The notes beneath the pieces are model-generated. The model worked only from the letters and a program-made list of their open reading frames with translations, searched no databases and had not been told where the DNA came from. From Marinobacter flavimaris (lineage in GTDB: Bacteria; Pseudomonadota; Gammaproteobacteria; Pseudomonadales; Oleiphilaceae), in assembly GCF_002933295.1 (NCBI RefSeq), contig NZ_PSSW01000002.1, forward strand, positions 1-64,000: 64,000 bases of DNA. The letters run 5' to 3'. This document shows positions 34,705 to 44,048 of the stretch, one piece after another; the stretch's first letter is position 1, and each line of letters starts with the position of its first letter. Both the position numbers and the translations under genes were made by a program.

Positions 34705-34742
34705 AGAACAACCGTGCCGTGGAAGCATCGCACGGTTGTTCT
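34705..34742 (+). terminator. Hairpin after the TRAP permease gene
   Basis: Perfect 13-base arms, AGAACAACCGTGC (34705-34717) and GCACGGTTGTTCT (34730-34742), around 12 bases. No T-tract follows, so it may attenuate transcription or stabilise the transporter mRNA before the sensor-kinase gene. Confidence 0.55.
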
Positions 34743-34799
34743 GCACCCGGCCTGGCTATACTCTAGCGGCTTTCCGCGGTTTTTCGGGAACCGGACCCT

Positions 34800-36614
34800 A
34801 TGCCTTACCGTATTGGCGTTTTTCTCCTTTTCGTGGCGACCCTGGTGACCGCCTGGCTGCTCGGTGGCTGGGTTGGATACCGGCAGGTGGAGCAGGAGAG
34901 CCTGGAGGAGTCCTTCCGATATCGCCAATTGGTGGCCAACGAACTGAACCGATATCTCCCGGTGCCCGAGCTGATGGCAGAGCATCCGTTATTGCAGCGG
35001 GCGCTGGAGGCGCCTGACAATCCCTCTGCTATTCTCGCGGCCAATGAACAGATGCAGCGCATGGCCACTATCGTAGGCAGTTCGGATGTCTACCTGATGG
35101 ATACTCGCGGCCTGACGATCGCAGCCAACAACTACCTGCAGCCAGACAGTTTTGTCGGGCGGAATTTCAATTTCCGGCCGTATTTCTATGAGGCGATGGA
35201 ATCGGGCGATTCGGCGATCTATTTCGCCCTCGGCCTGATGTCTGGCGTGCGGGGTCTGTATTTCTCGCATCCGGTTCGGGACGAGGGCGGCCAGATTATC
35301 GGGGTGGTCGCTGTGAAGGTTCTGGTTCACGAACTGGAATCCCAATGGGATCGCCCTACTGGCTTGCGAGAGGCGGAGATGGTCGTGCTTGATCATAATG
35401 GCATCAGTTTTCTCGCGAGCAGGCAGGACTGGCTTTACCGCAATTTCTCGGGGATGGCCGATGCCGTGCCCGACGAGTATTCCCGCCGGCGTTATCCAGA
35501 CCGTGATTTGACGCCAATGGCACTGAAAACGTTGGGAACCCCATGGGGGCTTCTCGAGCAGTCAGCAACGGTCCGTATCCAGGACAGTGGCAAACCCCGG
35601 GAATATCTGAGCGTACGCACGCCTCTGCCAAGGATGGACTGGACGCTTCAAGTCATGGTGAGCACTCGCTCGGTCGTCTGGACCCGGTTGGGTTTTGCGG
35701 TCGGTGGCGCAGCGCTGTTCTTTGGCGGCCTGTTGACCTGGCTGTACCTGCGCGAGCGCTACCGGCGCGAGGCTGAACTGGCTCTTCGGGGCGAGCAGCT
35801 GGAGCGAAGCGTGGCCGAGCGAACCGCAGACCTGGAGAACTCCAATCGCAAACTGGTGGAGGAGATCCGGGAGCGAGAACGCACCCAAACCGAGCTGCGG
35901 GAAACACAGCAGGAGCTGATCCAGGCTGCAAAACTGGCGGTGCTGGGTCAGATGTCCGCGGGCCTCAACCATGAAATGAACCAGCCTCTGACGGCCATTC
36001 AGACCTATGCCCGAAACAGCCGCCGCTTCCTTGAGAAAGGTGCCGGGGAGATGGTGGATGCTAACCTGTCAGAAATCATCCTGCTGTGTGACAAGATGGC
36101 GGAGCTGACCCGGCAGTTCAAGGTGTTTGCGCGTAAATCCGAAGGCCCGCCAGCGGTGGTGGATCTCCGGCAACCGATTGACGCATCCCTGAAAATTATC
36201 GTTGCCCAGCAATCGAGCTCGGAAATCGATATCCAGTGGCACCGTCCGGACTCGCCGGTGATGTGCCACGGCGACCTGATCCGGATAGAGCAGGTTATGG
36301 TTAACCTGATGGCGAACGCGGTTCAGGCGGTAGAGGGTGGTGCTCGGCCGGAAATCCGGATTGATATAGAAGAAACCGAGCAGCACTGGAAATGCCTGGT
36401 GCGCGATAACGGGCCCGGATTGCAGGGCGACACCGAACAGATTTTCGAGCCCTTTTTTACCACCAAATCGGTCAAGCAGGGACTGGGTCTTGGGCTTTCC
36501 ATATCGCGCCAGATTGTGGATGCGCTGGGTGGCAGCCTGACTGGTCGTAACCGCCGGGATGGGCCGGGCGCAGAATTCGTCGTAACCCTCAAGAAGCGGG
36601 AGGCCATGGAATGA
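34800..36614 (+). CDS. dctB: DctB-like sensor histidine kinase
   Basis: 604 residues. Helix 1 (residues ~4-24) and a second helix near 300 (LGFAVGGAALFFGGLLTWLYL) bracket a double-Cache periplasmic sensor (YLMDTRGLTIAANNY, then FRPYFYEAMESGDSA). A coiled coil precedes the HisKA domain, with phospho-His 391 in AGLNHEMNQPLTAIQ. The HATPase has NLMANAVQAV, VRDNGPGL and QGLGLGLSI. The stop overlaps the regulator gene by 4 bases. It probably senses the substrate of the adjacent TRAP transporter. Confidence 0.92.
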   Translation: MPYRIGVFLLFVATLVTAWLLGGWVGYRQVEQESLEESFRYRQLVANELNRYLPVPELMAEHPLLQRALEAPDNPSAILAANEQMQRMATIVGSSDVYLMDTRGLTIAANNYLQPDSFVGRNFNFRPYFYEAMESGDSAIYFALGLMSGVRGLYFSHPVRDEGGQIIGVVAVKVLVHELESQWDRPTGLREAEMVVLDHNGISFLASRQDWLYRNFSGMADAVPDEYSRRRYPDRDLTPMALKTLGTPWGLLEQSATVRIQDSGKPREYLSVRTPLPRMDWTLQVMVSTRSVVWTRLGFAVGGAALFFGGLLTWLYLRERYRREAELALRGEQLERSVAERTADLENSNRKLVEEIRERERTQTELRETQQELIQAAKLAVLGQMSAGLNHEMNQPLTAIQTYARNSRRFLEKGAGEMVDANLSEIILLCDKMAELTRQFKVFARKSEGPPAVVDLRQPIDASLKIIVAQQSSSEIDIQWHRPDSPVMCHGDLIRIEQVMVNLMANAVQAVEGGARPEIRIDIEETEQHWKCLVRDNGPGLQGDTEQIFEPFFTTKSVKQGLGLGLSISRQIVDALGGSLTGRNRRDGPGAEFVVTLKKREAME

Positions 36615-37963
36615 CAGAACCCTCGGTAATCTTTGTGGACGACGATCCACACATCCGCCAGGCCATTGCCCAGACACTGACCCTGGAGGAGTTGCCGGTC
36701 AGCTGCTTCGAAGATGCGCCATCGGCGCTGGGGCATATCAACGCCGATTACGACGGCGTGGTTCTCTGCGACTACAACATGCCGGAGATGAACGGCCTGG
36801 AGATGCTTGACCGGCTTCGAGCTATCGATAACACCATTCCCGTGATCATTCTTACCGGGCAGGGCGACATAAGCACGGCGGTAACAGCCATGCAGCAGGG
36901 CGCTTATGATTTTATCGAGAAGCCGTTTGATCATGATGAACTGATAGAGCTGCTCCGCCATGCCCTGGAAAAACGGCATCTCGCCCTCGAGAACCGGCGA
37001 CTGAAAGCACAGCTGCGGCACCTGGCCAGACCCGGTCCACGAATGTTGGGGGATTCGCCGTTGATGCAAAAGGTCATGGCGACCATTGATCCCATCCTCG
37101 ACATCTCGGCCAATATTCTTCTGCACGGGGAAACAGGGTCCGGGAAGGATGCGCTGGCCCGATACATTCATGAGAACAGTGGACGCAGCGCCCACAACTT
37201 CGTGGCAATCAACTGCGGCGCGGTGCCCGAGAACCTGATTGAAAGCGAGTTGTTTGGCCATGAGGCCGGGGCGTTCACCGGGGCTGAAAAGCGCCGGATC
37301 GGCAAGATTGAGCACGCCCACAAGGGCACCCTGTTCCTGGACGAGGTTGAAAGTATGCCCATGCCCTTGCAGGTGAAGCTCCTGCGGGTGCTGGAAGAAC
37401 AACGGGTCGAGCGTCTGGGCAGCAATAAGGTTCAGGAGGTGGATGTCCGGATCATCGCCGCCACCAAGGCGGATCTGAAAAAACTCAGTGACGACGGCGA
37501 ATTCCGGCCCGATCTCTATTACCGGCTGAATGTGGTCAAAGTTGACATCCCGCCGTTGAGAGAGCGGAAAGAGGACATTCCTCTGCTGTTCCATCATTTC
37601 GTGCTGATTGCCGCGGCCCGTTACGATCGGGAGAGCATACCGCTTGATGCTGGTCAGGCCGCCCGGCTGATGCAACATTCATGGCCCGGCAACGTTCGCG
37701 AACTTCGGAACCTGGCTGAACGTTATGTCCTGCTGGGGCCGGCAGCGCTGGATGAGAACGAACCTGCGGATACGGCCAATGTGGCGGGTCGACAGACGCT
37801 TGCCGAAATGATGGACGGTTTCGAGCGTTCTGCCATTATCAGCGCCCTGAATGCCAGCCATGGCAGCATCAAGGACACCATGGTCCAGCTCGGTATTGCT
37901 CGGAAAACCCTGTACGACAAGATGCGCAAGCATGGGTTGGACAAAGCCCAGTTCAAGGATTGA
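36611..37963 (+). CDS. dctD: DctD-like sigma-54 response regulator
   Basis: 450 residues. The receiver domain has DDD near residue 10, phospho-acceptor D54 in VVLCDYNMPEMNG and the final Lys in IEKPFD. The AAA+ domain carries LHGETGSGKDALAR (Walker A), GAFTGAEKRR (sigma-54 contact loop) and GTLFLDEVESM (Walker B). A Fis-type helix-turn-helix ends the protein (KDTMVQLGIARKTLYDKMRKHG). It should activate the sigma-54 promoter at 31335. Confidence 0.94.
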   Translation: MTEPSVIFVDDDPHIRQAIAQTLTLEELPVSCFEDAPSALGHINADYDGVVLCDYNMPEMNGLEMLDRLRAIDNTIPVIILTGQGDISTAVTAMQQGAYDFIEKPFDHDELIELLRHALEKRHLALENRRLKAQLRHLARPGPRMLGDSPLMQKVMATIDPILDISANILLHGETGSGKDALARYIHENSGRSAHNFVAINCGAVPENLIESELFGHEAGAFTGAEKRRIGKIEHAHKGTLFLDEVESMPMPLQVKLLRVLEEQRVERLGSNKVQEVDVRIIAATKADLKKLSDDGEFRPDLYYRLNVVKVDIPPLRERKEDIPLLFHHFVLIAAARYDRESIPLDAGQAARLMQHSWPGNVRELRNLAERYVLLGPAALDENEPADTANVAGRQTLAEMMDGFERSAIISALNASHGSIKDTMVQLGIARKTLYDKMRKHGLDKAQFKD

Positions 37964-38117
37964 TGAGCAACAAAAATTTACCGGCATGGTTACAGGCTGG
38001 AAACAAACTACGCAGTATCATCAATGATATTGCCCCCGGTTTTTGCGTAGTCTTTGCGACTTTTTCCATGCCGGATCGCCCGGCGAATTGATCACTTAAC
38101 CAAAAAGACTACCAGTC

Positions 38118-39812
38118 ATGAAAAACCTGACCATCCAGACACGGGTACTGTTGCTGGCCCTGGTGCCGGTGATTGTGCTCACGGCATTCCTGACCAGTTA
38201 CAACCTTAACCAGGCCAGTGCTATTGGCGAAGAGGCCGTTGCCGGTTTCTCCTCCGATATGGAAGAGAGTAAACGCCAGGAACTGCAGAATTATCTGGCC
38301 GTTGCAAAGTCTTCCATCGAGCATCTCTATAATCAGCCTGGGTCCGCAGACGATCCGGAGGTGCGCGAGAAAGCGTGGGAGATCCTGCGACAGCTTCGTT
38401 TTAACGATTCGGGAAGCACCGGTTATTTTTTTGCGTATGACACCCGGGGTGTCAATGTGATGCACGGCGTCAACCAGTCTCTGGAAGGCAAAAATCTCTG
38501 GGACTTCCAGGATCCCAACGGAACCTTCCTGATTCGTGAGCTGGTAAAGGCGGCGCGCAATGGCGGCGGTTATGTGCCTTATGGTTGGAAAAACAGCGAA
38601 ACCGGACAAGTAGCGCCCAAGCTGGGCTATGCGGAAATGCTGCCCAAGTGGGGTGTGATGATCGGCACCGGCTTCTGGATTGACGGCCTTGAGGCCCAGG
38701 TAGCGGCGATGGAAAGCCAGGTGGGGACTTCACTCGAGGACGCCGTGATAGGCTCAGTCAGCACCTCACTTGTCGCATTGGCGCTGATCGTCCTGCTTGC
38801 CCTGATCGTGGTCCGCAGCATCATTCGGCCCCTGAAATCGGCCGTGTCGGCAATGAATGACATCGCCAGCGGCGATGGCGACCTGACCCGTCGTCTTGAC
38901 GTTTCCGGCAAGGATGAGCTTGGACAGTTGGCGACTGCCTTTAACAGTTTCGCCGACCAGGTGCACGGACTGGTTGAACGCGTGCTGTCGTCTACCCGCA
39001 CGCTGAACGAGGCCACGGCTGATTTGAACCAGGTCATGACTGAAGCCGAGCAGGGCGTCGAGCGACAGAAATCCGAGAGTGATCAGGTGGCAACGGCGAT
39101 GAACGAAATGACCGCAGCTGCCCAGGAGGTTGCGAGCAACGCGAGTGAAGCCTCCACGGCCGCCGATCATGCCAATGGACAGGTTTGCGATGCCCAGGGC
39201 CTGGTACATCAGGCTACCGAAGTTATTGGCGGGCTCTCCGAGCAGGTGGGAGAGGGCGTTCGGGTTATCGAGCAGCTTGGCACTGACTCTCGCCGGATTG
39301 ATAGCGTACTGGAGGTCATTCGCGAAATTGCTGATCAGACCAACCTGTTGGCCCTCAACGCTGCGATCGAAGCGGCACGGGCCGGCGAGGCCGGTCGGGG
39401 TTTTGCCGTGGTGGCTGACGAAGTTCGAACGCTGGCTCGCCGGACCCAGCAGAGCACCCAGGAAATCCAGGATATGATTGAGCGGCTTCAGTCTGGGGCA
39501 GGGAATGCGGTCAAGGTAATTGCTTCCATCAGTGAGCGCAGCGAAGCGACCGTGGAAGAAACCCGGCAGGTCAACGATGCGCTGCAGCGCATTGGTCAGG
39601 CTGTGGCAACGATCACGGACATGAATACACAGATTGCCAGCGCAGCCGAAGAGCAGACCAGCGTTTCCGAGACCATTAATCAGAACGTGCATGAGATCGT
39701 CGCGATTACCGAACAGACGGCGCAGGGAACCCGTCGGGCCGGAGATGCAACTCAACGGCTGAAGAACCTGGCGTCCGAGATGTCAGAGCAGGTCAGTCGG
39801 TATCGGGTGTAG
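38118..39812 (+). CDS. Methyl-accepting chemotaxis protein with sCache_2 sensor
   Basis: 564 residues. Two membrane helices ([16 protein letters not shown] near the start, and [16 protein letters not shown] around residue 220) flank a single-Cache periplasmic domain ([36 protein letters not shown]). HAMP ([20 protein letters not shown]) and the kinase-control hairpin tip ([34 protein letters not shown]) follow. The C-terminus lacks the CheR/CheB-docking pentapeptide. It lies near a dicarboxylate-type transporter, so it may sense a related carboxylate. Confidence 0.95.
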   Translation: MKNLTIQTRVLLLALVPVIVLTAFLTSYNLNQASAIGEEAVAGFSSDMEESKRQELQNYLAVAKSSIEHLYNQPGSADDPEVREKAWEILRQLRFNDSGSTGYFFAYDTRGVNVMHGVNQSLEGKNLWDFQDPNGTFLIRELVKAARNGGGYVPYGWKNSETGQVAPKLGYAEMLPKWGVMIGTGFWIDGLEAQVAAMESQVGTSLEDAVIGSVSTSLVALALIVLLALIVVRSIIRPLKSAVSAMNDIASGDGDLTRRLDVSGKDELGQLATAFNSFADQVHGLVERVLSSTRTLNEATADLNQVMTEAEQGVERQKSESDQVATAMNEMTAAAQEVASNASEASTAADHANGQVCDAQGLVHQATEVIGGLSEQVGEGVRVIEQLGTDSRRIDSVLEVIREIADQTNLLALNAAIEAARAGEAGRGFAVVADEVRTLARRTQQSTQEIQDMIERLQSGAGNAVKVIASISERSEATVEETRQVNDALQRIGQAVATITDMNTQIASAAEEQTSVSETINQNVHEIVAITEQTAQGTRRAGDATQRLKNLASEMSEQVSRYRV

Positions 39813-39832
39813 GCATTACTGATTAAGTGAGA

Positions 39833-39865
39833 AAGGGGCAGAACTCGGGTTCTGCCCCTTTTTTT
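39833..39865. terminator. Bidirectional intrinsic terminator
   Basis: AAGGGGCAGAAC-TCGG-GTTCTGCCCCTT followed by a run of T on the plus strand, with A residues on the other side. It separates the convergent chemotaxis-receptor and phoH genes and is strongest for the plus strand. Confidence 0.9.
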
Positions 39866-39888
39866 CGTTCTTTAAATGCTCGCCAATG

Positions 39889-41274
39889 TCAGAGATTGGC
39901 TTCGGCAAATTCTGCCAGTAGCGACCGGGGAACACCCTGCAGGTGGATGTGGGCGCCATGTCGAAAGCGCTTGAATCGTTCGGTCATGTAGGTGAGGCCC
40001 GAACTCAGGGCACTCAGGTAGGGCGTATCGATCTGCGCAAGGTTGCCTAGGCAGATCACCTTTGACCCGTTGCCAGCCCGGGTAATGATGGTCTTGATCT
40101 GATGGGGCGTCAGGTTCTGTGATTCATCGATAATGATCAGGCTGTGCTGGAAGCTGCGGCCCCGGATGTAATTCATGGATTTGAAGTGCAGGGGCACCTT
40201 GCTGAGGATGTAGTCGACGCTGGCGGTCATGTTCTCGTCGTCCTCGTGGAGGGCTTCCAGGTTGTCGACGATGGCGCCCAGCCAGGGCTCCATTTTCTCG
40301 GCTTCAGTTCCGGGCAGGAACCCGATGTCCTCGTCGAGGCCCTGGGTGGAGCGGGTGGCAATAATGCGCTTGTAGAGCTTGCTGGCCACGGTCATCTCGA
40401 TACACGCAGCCAGCGCCAGGATGGTTTTGCCCGAGCCGGCGGAGCCGGTGAGGTTGACCAGGTGGATGTCCGGGTCCAGGAGCAGGTTCAGCGCCATGGC
40501 CTGATAGATGTCCCGGGGAACCAGGCCCCAGACTTCCTCGTTCATCAGGTCGTGTTGGTGCAGGTCCTTGATGATCAACTGGTCGTCGGAGAGGTCCACC
40601 ACCTTACCGACGAAGCCCATTTGATCGATGACGAATTCATTGATGTTCAGCTTCGCCAGCTCGCCTTCCCGCTTGAGGATATGTTCGGTTGAACCCTCCC
40701 GCTGAACCGTCTCCACTTTCTCGATGGTGTCCCAGAAGGAGTTGGGGAATTCCCGGTAGCCCTTGGGCAGAAGATCAATGTCATCGAGCAACTGGTCGTT
40801 GTGGTAGTCCTGAGCTTCGACGCCGAAGCCCCTTGCCTTGAGGCGCATGTTAATGTCTTTCGACACCAGGATAATGTCCCGGGACTTGTGGCGGTTCTGG
40901 AGAGCAGCCAGGGTGTTGATGATCTTGTTGTCGTTCAGATGCTCTGGCAGCGAATTGTTGCCACTGTCACCGGTGCTCATCAGGATCGAAAGAGTGCCCA
41001 GGGGTTCGGCCTTCTTGCCACGCACGATGGGAACACCTTTCTCGATCACCTTCGGGCTGGCATCGCCCAGCAACTTATCGATGTTGCGGATGGCCTGACG
41101 GCAGTCAGCGGCCACGGCTTGCTTGCCGGATTTGAGGCTGTCGAGTTCTTCGAGGACCGTCATCGGGATGATGACATCGTGTTCTTCAAAGTTGAGGAGG
41201 GCGTTCGGGTCGTGGATCAGGACGTTGGTGTCGAGGACGTACATCTTTCGGCGAGCTTGCGGTGCTCTGGGCAT
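39889..41274 (-). CDS. PhoH family ATPase with N-terminal PIN domain
   Basis: 461 residues. The N-terminal PIN domain is MYVLDTNVLIHDPNALLNFEEH, with further acidic residues in ILVSKDINMRLKARGFG. The C-terminal PhoH ATPase has NLTGSAGSGKTILALAA (Walker A), RGRSFQHSLIIIDESQNL (Walker B) and the conserved ITRAGNGSKVICLGN. PIN-PhoH2 proteins are RNA-unwinding ribonucleases in some bacteria. Start at ATG 41274; an ATG ten codons later is possible. It follows the CBS-domain gene by 24 bases. Confidence 0.93.
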   Translation of the reverse strand: MPRAPQARRKMYVLDTNVLIHDPNALLNFEEHDVIIPMTVLEELDSLKSGKQAVAADCRQAIRNIDKLLGDASPKVIEKGVPIVRGKKAEPLGTLSILMSTGDSGNNSLPEHLNDNKIINTLAALQNRHKSRDIILVSKDINMRLKARGFGVEAQDYHNDQLLDDIDLLPKGYREFPNSFWDTIEKVETVQREGSTEHILKREGELAKLNINEFVIDQMGFVGKVVDLSDDQLIIKDLHQHDLMNEEVWGLVPRDIYQAMALNLLLDPDIHLVNLTGSAGSGKTILALAACIEMTVASKLYKRIIATRSTQGLDEDIGFLPGTEAEKMEPWLGAIVDNLEALHEDDENMTASVDYILSKVPLHFKSMNYIRGRSFQHSLIIIDESQNLTPHQIKTIITRAGNGSKVICLGNLAQIDTPYLSALSSGLTYMTERFKRFRHGAHIHLQGVPRSLLAEFAEANL

Positions 41275-41298
41275 AAGTGGCGCTACCTCTCTGGTGGC

Positions 41299-41790
41299 TC
41301 AGTCGTTATCGGCGCAGCGTTGCGTGAGTTCCTCATCCGAGATCACTTTCAGCATATCGTAAGTCGTTATGATGCCGGTAATTTTTGAATCATTGGTGAC
41401 AAAAATCCGGTGCAGGTGCTCGCGCATCATGATATTCGCAATGTCGCGCACCGGCGTCTTCTCGTCAACCGATAAAACGATGGGGGTCATGATGTCCCGG
41501 ACTTCTACCGGCACCTTGCCCATTTCCTCAAAGATCACCATTCGCAGGCGTCGGGCTTCCTCCCGCTCTTCGGGAGTCAGATGCCGGTCCGCATCGGAGC
41601 GCGTGGCGTTCCAACGGAATTCGGTGATGTCTTTAAGAGTGGCAATGCCGACAATTTCGCCGTCGTCATCGGTGACGGGGCTGCCGGTTATCTCGTTGTC
41701 GGTGAGGAAGCGGGCCAACCGGTCCATGGTCCAGGATTGCGGGACGGCCTTGATGCTGGGTGTCATGATCTCGTAGGCGAGAACGGTCAT
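41299..41790 (-). CDS. CBS-domain protein
   Basis: 163 residues made of two CBS motifs (MTPSIKAVPQSWTMDRLARFL, VTDDDGEIVGIATLKDI; VRDIMTPIVLSVDEKTPVRDIANIM, VTNDSKITGIITTYDML). An intervening charged stretch (RHLTPEEREEARRLR) is helical. CBS pairs bind adenosyl nucleotides and act as energy or second-messenger sensors. The target is unknown. It is probably co-transcribed with the phoH-like gene. Confidence 0.9.
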   Translation of the reverse strand: MTVLAYEIMTPSIKAVPQSWTMDRLARFLTDNEITGSPVTDDDGEIVGIATLKDITEFRWNATRSDADRHLTPEEREEARRLRMVIFEEMGKVPVEVRDIMTPIVLSVDEKTPVRDIANIMMREHLHRIFVTNDSKITGIITTYDMLKVISDEELTQRCADND

Positions 41791-41848
41791 TGATCTGGGC
41801 TGCCTTCTAGAGTCCTTTCATAAAGCTTAGCGCGTGATACTCCGCGCG

Positions 41849-42607
41849 TCATCCCTTACTGTGCGCCGGGACTAAGGGTTTGTTCATGCGAAGGCCGGTC
41901 AGTTGGCCCTGCTCGTCATAAACTAGCTGGTACCCCTGGTACTTTTTACTGTTGGCAACGCGTTCCAGCGCTTCCATCGACCTCACGGGAATATCCACCA
42001 GCAGGGAGTTCACCAGCCAGCCGGGTAGCGCTCCGTTGGGGTCCGTGTGCTGGACCCACACCATCCGGGTGCTCTCCCCCTCTGGTGTGAACCGGTACAG
42101 GGTGTCCGAGCGATCGACTCTCACCCGGCTGCTGTTTTCCGCCCGCTGATCGGGCATGGCGTTCAGATCCATGACGATCTCACCGGAGGCCTGATCACCC
42201 CGTGTGCGTATGCGCAGGACATAGTCGCGGTCAGTAACCGGCCAGGGCATGTCATTCACGGAATAGGCAAAGCGATCTTGAAACACGCCATTGCCAAACG
42301 CATAGGATTCGGTGCAGTTGTGCACCCACTCGACGCAGGAACCGGGGTTGGCCATCACAGCCATCAGGTTTTCGATAGGCGCGTCGAGCACCGCCACGGC
42401 CTTGAAGGCCTTGAAGCTGGAGCCTGGCTGCTCGATGGTATAGACCCGGATGTGATCGGCTTCCTTGCGTAGCGTCCACGCCTCGTCGCTTTCACTGGGC
42501 AGTTCAGCACGGGCACTGGCGGCAACGGCAAACACCAGCAACGCACAGACCAGCCCACTGAGCACCGAGGCCCAGCCCGTAATGCCATGGGCTATGCTCT
42601 TTCTCAT
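41849..42607 (-). CDS. Exported START-domain lipid-binding-like protein
   Basis: 252 residues from the ATG at 42607, with AAGGAA 9 bases upstream; a GTG at 42616 abuts that site and is rejected. The signal peptide ends near AVAASARAELP. The START fold is seen in SSFKAFKAVAVLDAPIENLMAVMANPGSCVEWVHNC, MPWPVTDRDYVLRIR and MVWVQHTDPNGALPGWLVNSL. Bacterial periplasmic START proteins probably carry hydrophobic ligands; the ligand here is unknown. It is divergent from the DUF2804 gene. Confidence 0.88.
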   Translation of the reverse strand: MRKSIAHGITGWASVLSGLVCALLVFAVAASARAELPSESDEAWTLRKEADHIRVYTIEQPGSSFKAFKAVAVLDAPIENLMAVMANPGSCVEWVHNCTESYAFGNGVFQDRFAYSVNDMPWPVTDRDYVLRIRTRGDQASGEIVMDLNAMPDQRAENSSRVRVDRSDTLYRFTPEGESTRMVWVQHTDPNGALPGWLVNSLLVDIPVRSMEALERVANSKKYQGYQLVYDEQGQLTGLRMNKPLVPAHSKG

Positions 42608-42744
42608 AGGGTACACTTCCTTGCAGATGGTGGGCCGAGTCTAGCATGGGGCTTTTGCCGGCATGGCCACGGAAACAGTGGATTGTGAACCAGGTAGCGA
42701 CCTGTTGATTTGGTAACCGAAATTGGCCCGATCTGACGACGACT

Positions 42745-43752
42745 ATGACCATTAAGAAACTTATCAACGGCAAAGGGCAGGTGATTCCGGGACTGTTGGA
42801 TGAACCGGTAGAAGAGATCAACTATCTGGACTATGACCTGCGTACGGTGATGGACCGCCCGCGTTCAAAGCTGGCAAGACGCTGGCGGTTCAACCAGTTC
42901 CAGTTTGTCAGCGCCATGGGCCCGGGTTGGGTGTTTGGTCTGGCGGTGGTGGATCTGAAACTGCTGGGCAGCGGATTCTTCTATCTCTATGACTTCGAGA
43001 CTGGCCAGATGTTGGAGCAGTCTTTCCTTCAGCCATTGGCCCGGCAAACCTGCATTGAGCCCCGGCCAGAGGAAGGGGTGACAAGGTTCAGCAAGGGCGA
43101 CGTAGCCGTGCGAATTGCGCCTTCCGCGGATGGCCGGACAATTACGGTCTCGGCCCCGGGAGGTATCCGTATTGAACTGACGCTTTCAGAGGATCGGGAC
43201 CCGCTCCGGCTGGTATGCCCGGCCGGCTACAATGGCTGGGTATTTACCCGCAAGTCGGCAGGCTTGCCGGTGGAAGGGGAAGTGCGCTGGGATCATCGTA
43301 TCTGGCGCTGCGACGAGCAGACTCGGGGATCCATCGATTGGAGCTGTGGCTTCATGCGCCGAGAAACAGCCTGGAACTGGGCCTGCCTGGCTGGCCAGCT
43401 TGCGGATGGCCGGTCCGTGGGGTTGAACCTTGCCGCAGGGGTCAATGAGACGGGAATGACAGAAAATGCGCTCTGGCTGGATGGTGTCTGCCACAAACTG
43501 GGCGCGGCAAGGTTCCGTTTTGATCGCTATCAACCAGGCGGCGACTGGCATGTGAGCACGGAGGATGGTCGGGTCGATCTGCACTTTGTCCCCGCTGGTG
43601 TGCGCAAGGAAAAACTGGACGCCTGGGTACTGGCATCCAACTTCCGGCAGTACGTGGGCTCGTTCAGTGGAACGGTGACGGATGAGGCTGGCGGAAAAAT
43701 TGAGGTTAAAGGTCTGCGGGGCCTGATGGAAGACCACTTTGCGAGGTGGTAA
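42745..43752 (+). CDS. DUF2804 domain-containing protein
   Basis: 335 residues, cytosolic, beta-rich. Characteristic stretches are ALAWARRWRFNQFQF-like KLARRWRFNQFQFVSA, GSIDWSCGFMRRETAWNWA and GLRGLMEDHFARW at the C-terminus, as in DUF2804. The family is of unknown function; the fold is reminiscent of lipocalin-like hydroxyneurosporene synthase relatives, which is an inference. It is convergent with minE. Confidence 0.82.
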   Translation: MTIKKLINGKGQVIPGLLDEPVEEINYLDYDLRTVMDRPRSKLARRWRFNQFQFVSAMGPGWVFGLAVVDLKLLGSGFFYLYDFETGQMLEQSFLQPLARQTCIEPRPEEGVTRFSKGDVAVRIAPSADGRTITVSAPGGIRIELTLSEDRDPLRLVCPAGYNGWVFTRKSAGLPVEGEVRWDHRIWRCDEQTRGSIDWSCGFMRRETAWNWACLAGQLADGRSVGLNLAAGVNETGMTENALWLDGVCHKLGAARFRFDRYQPGGDWHVSTEDGRVDLHFVPAGVRKEKLDAWVLASNFRQYVGSFSGTVTDEAGGKIEVKGLRGLMEDHFARW

Positions 43753-43757
43753 GAAAT

Positions 43758-43781
43758 GGCCTGTCCCACCCGGGACAGGCC
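43758..43781. terminator. Hairpin between DUF2804 gene and minE
   Basis: GGCCTGTCCC-N4-GGGACAGGCC is a perfect 10-base stem between convergent genes. No long T-tract on either strand, but its position fits termination of both units. Confidence 0.65.
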
Positions 43782-43793
43782 AGATAAAGCGGG

Positions 43794-44045
43794 TTATCGC
43801 TCCGGTAGCGTGACGTTCAGCTCCAGTACCGAGCAGCTCTCGTTGCGGTCTACCTCAACCTGAACCATGTCGTCGCTGATCTGAACGTACTTGCGAATGA
43901 CTTCCAGCAGCTCCTGCTGCAGTTGGGGCAGGTAGTCCGGCTGATCACGCTGGCCCCGCTCGTGAGCCACGATAATCTGGAGGCGCTCTTTGGCCACGCT
44001 GGCGGTGTTCTTCTTTTTACCCTTGAAGTAATCGAGGAAACTCAT
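43794..44045 (-). CDS. minE: Cell division topological specificity factor MinE
   Basis: 83 residues. N-terminal membrane-targeting helix [21 protein letters not shown] and the MinD-contact strand [11 protein letters not shown], followed by the dimer domain [19 protein letters not shown]. It drives MinD oscillation and confines MinC inhibition to the poles. Three bases follow the minD stop. Confidence 0.97.
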   Translation of the reverse strand: MSFLDYFKGKKKNTASVAKERLQIIVAHERGQRDQPDYLPQLQQELLEVIRKYVQISDDMVQVEVDRNESCSVLELNVTLPER

Positions 44046-44048
44046 CCC

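Noticed and set aside
34800..36614. Reading the DctB-like kinase as a direct C4-dicarboxylate sensor
   Set aside because: The neighbouring transporter is TAXI-type, whose substrates vary; the ligand cannot be inferred from these sequences.
36323..37678. 451-residue frame opposite the DctD-like gene
   Set aside because: Antisense shadow; spans two sense genes with full catalytic motifs.
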